A program made the position numbers and the translations under genes. From Heligmosomoides polygyrus polygyrus (lineage: Eukaryota; Nematoda; Chromadorea; Rhabditida; Heligmosomidae), in contig OX377204.1 in assembly GCA_947396885.1 (NCBI GenBank), forward strand, positions 93,816,728 through 93,880,727: DNA of 64,000 nucleotides, written 5' to 3'. Positions 59,201 through 64,000 of this stretch are shown piece after piece. Position 1 is the first letter of the stretch. The number at the start of each line of letters is the position of its first letter. The notes below the pieces were generated by a model, which saw nothing but the letters and a program-made list of their open reading frames with translations, had not been told where the DNA came from and made no database searches.

Positions 59201-60342
59201 GGAATCGTATCGTTGCACAGAGCAGTACCTTCTAAACATCGAATATGCAGAAAAATGCAATCATACTGCCAGGATAGGCAGTCGAACACCTGACCCCGAC
59301 ACTACTACTGCTAATACGGATCATAGCGGTGCCTACTAGGAGCCAGCTAATGCCCACACTTGTCGACTGTTTATACCTACTGAGCAGCACTAAGAACTGC
59401 AGCCCAGTGGATTTCAGGAGATGAATCAAACGACAACAAGATCAAGCATGGATCCATGGGATTGTCCCGTCGCTCGCGAAGTGTAAACGGCCTTACGTGA
59501 GATGTATGCTTCGTTCGACGGGCGGCACGGCGCTATGAATGTTACCGCAATCGATTAGGCGCGAAGAAGATCGATATGTCGACAGTGACTTCGCGCCGCC
59601 CGGCGGCTGAAGTATAAATCACTCCCCAAGTGTTGGAGAAGACAGGATATTCGAAGCATAACAGTCGCAAGCTTCAGCAACGAGGCTAATACCAGAAGTA
59701 TATATCTCAGCAAAGCTTCCAAAACATCCCATACCTGTATTAAAAGCAGGCAACAGTCGAGCGGCCATCGCCTTAGCCAACCTTAGCAGAGGTCCTGAGC
59801 ACGGCCAGCCGTCCTCGAGTTGCATACCTGCGATCAAGCAATGAGAATTCAACAAAGTTGGGAGCGAAACTGAAGAGTAGGCTTACCTTCTACCCTGCCG
59901 CTCAGCATATGAGCCGACACCAGACCGCCGACGATGCGAATGTTCGTCTCGAAGACGGACACATTAACATTCGCATCTGTTTTCACCTGAACAGCCGCAA
60001 ATAGACCTTCTAGTTCAGTGATTCGGTCAAAGAAGGAACAGGCAGTACGGTTATGATACCATTTCTTACAGATTTCAAGACGAGATCGACGGCGCGGCGG
60101 AACTCTGTTGTGTTGCCCATTATTATCAGTGTGTCCAGGGCATCAACCAGTGACAGCGAGAACGATCCCCAAGTATCATGGCCTAAATCGTAGGACATCG
60201 ACGCTTCGACGTATGAGCTTCAGACGACTTATTTTCACACCTACCTGTACAAGTGATAGGCTTCAGTTCGTCCAGAGGATACGCATGATTTAGGTATCCA
60301 TTGTAGGCATGGTAGAACATTGCCCGCACCTTTTCGCGGTAC
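51157..60342 (-). CDS. EDEM2: EDEM2-type GH47 ER mannosidase, 13 exons, N-terminus unresolved
   Basis: It trims mannose from misfolded glycoproteins in the ER lumen and commits them to ER-associated degradation. Exons on the minus strand: 60245-60342, 60070-60182, 59887-59986, 59735-59827, 58777-58875, 58457-58585, 58245-58358, 58069-58193, 57897-58004, 55760-55873, 55481-55557, 53716-53846, 51157-51329. All phases agree, giving about 491 codons; human EDEM2 is 578. Motifs in order: [119 protein letters not shown]-like [51 protein letters not shown] (the Thr that binds calcium). GNHI and the overall pattern favour EDEM2 over EDEM1/3. The signal-peptide exon lies above 60342 and was not found. 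Confidence 0.94.
51867..52050 (-). repeat. tRNA-derived SINE with 14-bp target duplications
   Basis: The minus strand from 52024 reads ggcgccggtggtgtaaaggc and ends gcgggttcgagtcccgcc then tggcgcta: a 7-bp acceptor-like pairing and a perfect 5-bp T stem with a TTCGAGT loop and B box. The anticodon arm does not fold canonically, so this is not a working tRNA. Identical ACATGTTTTATTAC direct repeats at 51853-51866 and 52051-52064 flank it, as expected for LINE-mobilised insertion. It lies in the last EDEM2 intron. Confidence 0.6.
52190..52450 (+). repeat. RTE-clade LINE 3' tail
   Basis: With frame changes it reads [36 protein letters not shown] and [16 protein letters not shown], the well-known C-terminal tail of nematode RTE ORFs. 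No RT core. A worse copy is at 60-240. Confidence 0.7.
52500..53110. other. Unidentified sequence with open stretches on both strands
   Basis: A minus-strand ORF (52641-52909) and + strand ORFs (to FAFLQ at 53096) overlap. Neither matches a family I recognise. It is probably part of an old transposon, since it sits between the RTE tail and the TIR element in an EDEM2 intron. Confidence 0.3.
53155..53652. mobile_element. Non-autonomous DNA element with ~45-bp inverted repeats
   Basis: The left end tacggggatctatcctagtc then cgggggccacataactaaaa is mirrored by the right end ttttagttatgtggcccccc then ggactaggatagatccgcat. The interior contains a 75-bp direct duplication (caccatgttggatcatggtt-type; 53341 and 53416) with cagccggcggtcagcacg in each copy. 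No transposase. It ends 64 bp before EDEM2 exon 12. Confidence 0.8.
54040..54850. repeat. Inverted array of ~115-bp repeats (taccgtagg family)
   Basis: The left half (54040-54360) has direct units with ggggtgctgatcacgaat, gattagggtaggt and taaggctgccgaggtcataa. The right half (54480-54850) has the same units reversed (cacctaccgtaaagtaccgt, gcaccccaaataaca). The result is a palindromic arrangement of a short tandem repeat in an EDEM2 intron. Confidence 0.75.
55635..55730 (+). promoter_or_regulatory. ATCGAT/TATAAA module 1 (function unknown)
   Basis: accatcgatatcgattaggc, then gatcgatatcggtcg, then GC-rich sequence and gattggagtataaacc. It fills most of the ~200-bp intron between EDEM2 exons 10 and 11 but reads as a promoter-like unit on the opposite (+) strand. 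Similar modules lie at 57000 and 59525. Confidence 0.4.
56207..56293. repeat. (GT)n microsatellite
   Basis: About 43 uninterrupted GT dinucleotides. It lies in the EDEM2 intron between 55873 and 57897. Confidence 0.97.
56715..56802. repeat. (TA)-rich microsatellite
   Basis: Runs of ataaatatataaatat and atatatatgtatata, a degenerate TA repeat in the same EDEM2 intron. Confidence 0.9.
57000..57115 (+). promoter_or_regulatory. ATCGAT/TATAAA module 2 (function unknown)
   Basis: ccatagatatcgatttttt, then cccgatcgatatcaattgcg, a GC-rich stretch, then cgcaactataaatcagag. The order and spacing parallel modules 1 and 3. It is antisense to EDEM2. Confidence 0.4.
57376..57745. repeat. ~46-bp minisatellite with a hairpin in each unit
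   Basis: About eight units of the form gtgacacgacatcgtgtcac, then a C/G spacer with gtcccacgcggctgaa. TGACACGA and TCGTGTCA form a short perfect hairpin stem in most units. Units vary at several positions. The array lies just after EDEM2 exon 9 (57897), within the intron. Two related units occur inside the hAT element at 32515-32580. Confidence 0.9.
57897..60342 (-). CDS. EDEM2: EDEM2 exons 1-9 (as seen): catalytic barrel, N-terminal two thirds
   Basis: Nine compact exons carry the first (alpha/alpha) helices of the GH47 barrel. The glutamate in VFETNIR and the glutamate in PPEFYN are candidate catalytic acids or bases by family analogy. The PVTC cysteine and the ELKPITC cysteine are the pair conserved in the family. 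The intron between exons at 58876-59734 contains an ATCGAT/TATAAA module. The first exon seen begins in phase 2, so an upstream exon encoding the signal peptide must exist. Confidence 0.93.
59525..59627 (+). promoter_or_regulatory. ATCGAT/TATAAA module 3 (function unknown)
   Basis: taccgcaatcgattaggcgc, then agatcgatatgtcgacagtg, a GC-rich stretch with gcgccgcccggcgg, then gaagtataaatcactcc. It lies in the EDEM2 intron between 58876 and 59734, antisense to the gene. Confidence 0.4.
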
Positions 60343-60364
60343 CTAAGGAGAGGCCTTACAACTC

Positions 60365-60690
60365 AGTCAAAAGTCGGCTAGTGACCGAGCATGAAGGGGT
60401 TTGGAGCAGATTTACTGTTCGGTTTGAATCTTGTCGTGTTTCAGACAGGAAATTGGTTAATAAGCGACCATGAAAGGGTCTGGAACCGAGCACGAAGCGC
60501 GGTCACGCCCCCGCAGCACGTGTTGCTATTGTGCAGCAGGGGCGTGACCGCCTCTCGTGCTCGGTTCCAAACGCTTAATAGTCGCTTACTAACCAACTTA
60601 GTGTCTGAGACACGACGAGGATCAAACCGAGCAGTAAATCTGTTCCAAACCCCTTCATGCCTGGTCACTAACTGACTTTTGTCCGAGAAG
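60365..60690. repeat. Palindromic foldback element, ~145-bp arms
   Basis: The left arm (gtcaaaagtcggctagtgac, gcatgaaggggtttggagca, gtgtttcagaca, ccgagcacgaagcgcggtca) is mirrored by the right arm ending gtcactaactgacttttgtc. The centre is near 60515-60540 (gcacgtgttgctattgtgca). It lies immediately upstream of the first EDEM2 exon seen. Confidence 0.9.
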
Positions 60691-61220
60691 GTAAGTATGG
60701 TAAAAACGTTAGAAGGAAACGAGAAATAATCTCACTTCGTTATCATCTCATCAGTGAACTCTATACCGGAGCATGATGAGAGTAGCAGAAGCCACACCCC
60801 TTGATACAGTAACATTGGTGCGACTTCCGATGGCACCGGCACCAGTTACCGCACTAGAATGGCTGAAATATTTGATACTTATTACATGGCAACTATGGGT
60901 ATGAATGTGGGAGAGAACGCAACAACAATAAGAGCAACAAAACAACCAAAACAAGCCTAATAAATAGAATATGTGAGCCAATGTAAAAGAAAGAAAAATC
61001 AAGCACCGCTGGGAACGGCAGACTCTACTCGGAGAGTTTTTCCTATGTAGATTATTCTTGCTTGAGCGTACGCACTCAGAGCCTGCTCGTTTCACAAGGA
61101 AATGCTGCCTAATGGAGGAACGTGTTTTTCCGTTTCCGTTTTGCCTCTGGTGCTTAGGAACAGCTGTTTGAAGAAGCGATCATGTTTCACGTTTCCTGTT
61201 TTATTAACAGTTTTACGTAC
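60691..61220. other. No recognised gene or element
   Basis: The missing EDEM2 5' exon was sought here without success. The minus-strand hydrophobic ORF at 60751-61095 (FLSFTLAHIFYLLGLFWLF) has no matching phase-2 donor that I could identify. Confidence 0.3.
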
Positions 61221-61223
61221 CAT

Positions 61224-61345
61224 TAGGCCTATGTTATACTTCAGCGACACTGTTGTCGACACGCAGTGCGTAGCAGCCCACGCAACACTGTCGCCGATGT
61301 CGCCAACAACAGCGTCGCCGAAGTATAACATAGGCCTTACTATCC
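61224..61345. mobile_element. Short MITE-like palindrome
   Basis: attaggcctatgttatactt and aagtataacataggcctta are inverted ends, with further pairing of cagcgacactgttg and caacaacagcgtcg. About 120 bp, no coding content. Confidence 0.85.
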
Positions 61346-61559
61346 ACAACCACAGTCACTTTTTCGGAATGCTCTTCTGTGGTCAAAAAAGGCGTGTGAA
61401 AACGTGAGCGCGAAGTCCACCACACCCTGCTGCCAGGCCACCGAATGTGGTGGGAGGGGGACGTTCTACCTGAAAGCGGCGCGGGCAAAGAAGCGGTACA
61501 GTGCCTGCGGAGCCAATTAGCGTCGACTCGCGCCGTGACACCCGCCGCCTCGCACTCAG

Positions 61560-62495
61560 CCAGACAGCCATCGCCGCGGAGGCGATGCTGACCCAGCCAA
61601 CCGTGGGACCCTGTACTGTATCACAGGTCGACCAAATTTGGTGTGATTACAATCGATAGAGGGATAAGAGGCTCAGTCGACTTGCATTGGTAGTCAAGAA
61701 ATTCGTATTGATCTGAACCCTTTCATCTCCTATATCGGAATTTCGAGCACCATCGAATGGGCCAGGAAAGAATCGTCTCGGAATCCTCGTGCAATTTGCC
61801 TCAATAACCCTTAAAACGAATTTTTTCAGGCGCTGTTTATTTTGGCTAAATATTGGTTTTTACCCACATATATCACAATTAAATGCGAGGCATACTTCCG
61901 GGCTACTGTGAACTCTACCATCTGCTGTATTAGAATTTCTATCTCTATCGAATGAGCCAGAAATTACCCTGCCTAAATAACAATTACGACAACATTTTAG
62001 GCGATGTTGCGGCAATTTCACCTTGGAAGCATGCCTCGCTATTAATCCTGACATAAATAGAACTGATATTTAAGGAAAATAAACAACGCCTAAAAAGTCG
62101 CCCTAAGGGTTATTTAGACAGGATAATTTCTGGCTCATTCGATAGAGATCGAAATTCTAATACAGAAGATGGCAGAGTTCACAGTAGTCTGGAAGCATGC
62201 TTCGTAGTTAATTCTGATACAAATAAAAACTGATATTTAACGAAAGTTAAACAGCGCCTGAAAAAAATTGTTGTAAGTGTTATTGAGGCAAGATTCATTC
62301 CTGGCTCGTTCGAGAGAGCTCGAAACTCCAATATAGGAGATAGTAGGGTTCAGATCAACCCGAACTTCTGGACTGCCACTCCAAGTCGTCTGAGCCTCCT
62401 ACCACTCTATCGATTGTAATCACACCAAATCTGGTCGACCTACAGGCTCCCGTGGTCGGCCAGGTCAGCATCGCCTCCGCGGCGAGGGCTGTCTG
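61560..62495. repeat. ~930-bp foldback element, ~400-bp arms
   Basis: The left arm (gccgcggaggcgatgctgac; ggtcgaccaaatttggtgtg; cctatatcggaatttcgagc; cgaatgagccagaaattacc) is the reverse complement of the right arm (gataatttctggctcattcg; aactccaatataggagatag; cacaccaaatctggtcgacc; gtcagcatcgcctccgcggc). The unpaired centre is about 62000-62090. A flanking segment with gtgagcgcgaagtcca and ctgccaggccaccgaatgtg at about 61400-61455 is repeated directly at 62530-62585. Confidence 0.9.
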
Positions 62496-62574
62496 GGCTT
62501 TCCTGTAGTCAAGAAAAAAGGCGTGTGAAAGCGTGAGCGCGAAGTCCATCGCGCCCTGCTGCCGGGCCACCGAA

Positions 62575-62720
62575 TGTGGTCGGATGGCGCAGTGGATAGC
62601 GATGTCGCCTCTCGGGCGCACCGAATGGGCTTATGGTGCGGTCCCGGTGTCGCCAAAGTTTTTGCACACATCGGGTCGTTATTATTATGTGCTTCACATT
62701 ATTATGTGATCACAGAATCT
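62575..62720 (+). repeat. tRNA-derived SINE fragment
   Basis: gtcggatggcgcagtggata (A-box-like), then ggtcccggtgtcgcc and tttttgcacacatcgggtc, gtgatcacaga. The part after the head matches the SINE arms at 46726 and 50293. Truncated at its 3' end. Confidence 0.55.
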
Positions 62721-63428
62721 TCGAACATCCGTAATTTTAAAAAATCGAATATTCGTTCGAATTCGAACATCGAACGGGAGCCACATTCGGATATTATTCG
62801 AAAATCGAACTTTTCAACTTTACTCAAAAATCCATCATCAATCCATCTTATCCGAAAAAATATTCTGCTCTTCGAATAATCGAATAAACCAGAAATGGTA
62901 CTTATTGGATTTTCGATCATTCGAAAGAATTGATGAGCGAATAAAATCGTCCGTTCATTGGCTCAAAAAATTTCGATATCGAGTTTATCCGCTCATTTAT
63001 TCGTTCCATAAAATTTCTCATAAGCTTATCTATCCATAGATAGCCTGGGTGAGAAATATGAAACGAAAACCAAGAATCGGCTGCACACGACAATCGACGC
63101 CTCTTCCAACTGTGCCATCACGCGTCCGTATCAGTCACAGACATACTTGTCTTGAAATACATTAATTCACCGTGGAAACAGTTGAAGTCAAAGAAACAAC
63201 GACAGAAACTTCAAACATTCATTCAACATGAGTATCTGTGAGCAAGGTTAAAGTTACACAGCGAGATCGCTATTGCAAAGAATGTATATCAAACTGCATA
63301 AAACAGAGGATAGTCGATCTTCACCGGCACGTACATACAAGTCAAATACCCTTGTAAGGCAATGAAAAACGCTAACCATAAAACTGATACGAGAGGCGAG
63401 ATCAACGAGAATTCTGACGGCAATGCTG

Positions 63429-63560
63429 CTACCCTTCGTTCTCCGATTTTGGAAATGTCGGCTCTCCAAAGCGGTCCAAAGCCGCGTGAGCTTCTCGCAG
63501 ATCACCTCGCACTTTCTCACGCATGTAGTAGATGGGACAGTCGCGAGCAGCGCAGGTCAC
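63429..63560 (-). CDS. POLD1: DNA polymerase delta catalytic subunit, last exon
   Basis: Replicative polymerase of the lagging strand. The exon starts after a tttccag acceptor at 63561 and reads VTCAARDCPIYYMREKVRGD, then EAHAALDRFGEPTF, ending TAG at 63429. It matches the C-terminus of eukaryotic POLD1 (CTSRDCPIFYMRKKVRKDL-type), where the two cysteines complete the CysB motif that holds a 4Fe-4S cluster and binds the accessory B subunit. The remaining exons lie to the right, outside the window. Only 43 codons are visible, but the motif is highly specific. Confidence 0.87.
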   Translation of the reverse strand: MTCAARDCPIYYMREKVRGDLREAHAALDRFGEPTFPKSENEG

Positions 63561-63596
63561 CTGGAAATATCGTGCGGTTTTTAAGAAATTGACGTT

Positions 63597-63660
63597 AGAG
63601 CACCTAGCACAATGGGAAACGCCGTCGGCAGGGCTCAAGTTCGAACCCAGTCACTCAAGC
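63597..63660 (+). repeat. tRNA-like SINE head
   Basis: gagcacctagcacaatggga (A-box-like) and ctcaagttcgaacccagtca (good B box, 63634-63653), with about 30 bp between the boxes. No full cloverleaf. It lies in the POLD1 intron 37 bp beyond the last-exon acceptor. Confidence 0.45.
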
Positions 63661-64000
63661 ATCATCTACATCGCAAATGCTGGTTAGTTAGCACCAAATT
63701 TGGCTGCAAGAGAATTATCTGACAACCTTGCCCAGGACATCGTCTCTCCTAAATCCTATAACTTAACTTTCCCACTAGACACATTGCACATAACACCTTT
63801 CGAGAAATGGCTTAAGGGCAGTATTCATGGCGCATTCCTGAGAGCACTGTTAGCCAAGGCCTTCAGCTACTTACTTTGTTTGATGGCCTAATATTTGTAT
63901 TCCATGATAAATCAGTGGCTAGAAAGCGGTGTTTTCGATTAATGGCAAATTTATCTGTCTGTAGATCTGTCCGTGCTTCCAGGCGAAATTAGTGGCCACA

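Noticed and set aside
60751..61095. Hydrophobic minus-strand ORF as EDEM2 signal-peptide exon
   Set aside because: No donor in the needed phase was identified, and the hydrophobic run is too long and not near the start.

Overview
This is a eukaryotic window, best explained as a parasitic nematode genome of the strongylid/hookworm type. The reasons are: short nematode-style exons with TTTTCAG-like acceptors; introns crowded with mariner, Tc1-like, hAT, RTE, CR1/Jockey-like and Penelope-like elements; and foldback elements almost everywhere. Nothing bacterial or viral was recognised. The species cannot be fixed from the sequence alone.

Three host genes are recognisable, all on the minus strand. 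(1) A mitochondrial aspartyl-tRNA synthetase (dars-2/DARS2 type) runs from an ATG at 19789 down to at least 276. Fifteen exons with matching splice phases give about 557 codons; the last C-terminal exon(s) lie off the left edge. (2) An EDEM2-type GH47 ER mannosidase runs from 60342 down to about 51157. Thirteen exons keep one open frame, the signal-peptide exon(s) are not located, and three further phase-compatible exons at 46565-45908 may be its C-terminal tail. (3) The last exon of DNA polymerase delta catalytic subunit (POLD1 type), with part of the CysB iron-sulfur region, lies at 63560-63429. A weaker candidate is the terminal exon of an unidentified gene at 20462-20212, just upstream of dars-2 on the same strand.

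Layout. 1-19.8 kb is dars-2 with large introns. They hold an RTE tail, a 470-bp foldback, ~345-bp tandem repeats, a three-copy ~450-bp array, about thirty GGGCGGAG-like motifs in a higher-order array, a ~160-bp ATCGAT-rich array split by a LINE, a mariner with intact ends (14980-16260), two MITE-like elements, a Penelope-like tail and a Tc1-like element with intact ends (18151-19400). 20-24 kb holds a foldback, an RTE fragment and a second Tc1-like relic. 24.6-39.5 kb is an old tandem segmental duplication (two copies of about 6.6-7 kb). The second copy is interrupted by a hAT-like element with a perfect 8-bp target duplication. 40.2-41.25 kb is a 1-kb palindrome. 41.4-45.1 kb contains LINE, Penelope-like and RTE relics. 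46.7-51 kb has two inverted tRNA-derived SINE copies flanking a nearly complete CR1/Jockey-like LINE. 51-60.3 kb is EDEM2 with minisatellites and MITEs in its introns. 60.4-62.7 kb has three more palindromic elements, including one of about 930 bp.

The host genes serve mitochondrial translation, ER glycoprotein quality control and DNA replication, so they share no evident pathway. No clearly new protein system was found. The notable material is structural: very large palindromes, nested insertions, a GC-AG intron, and repeated ATCGAT/TATAAA modules inside EDEM2 introns.
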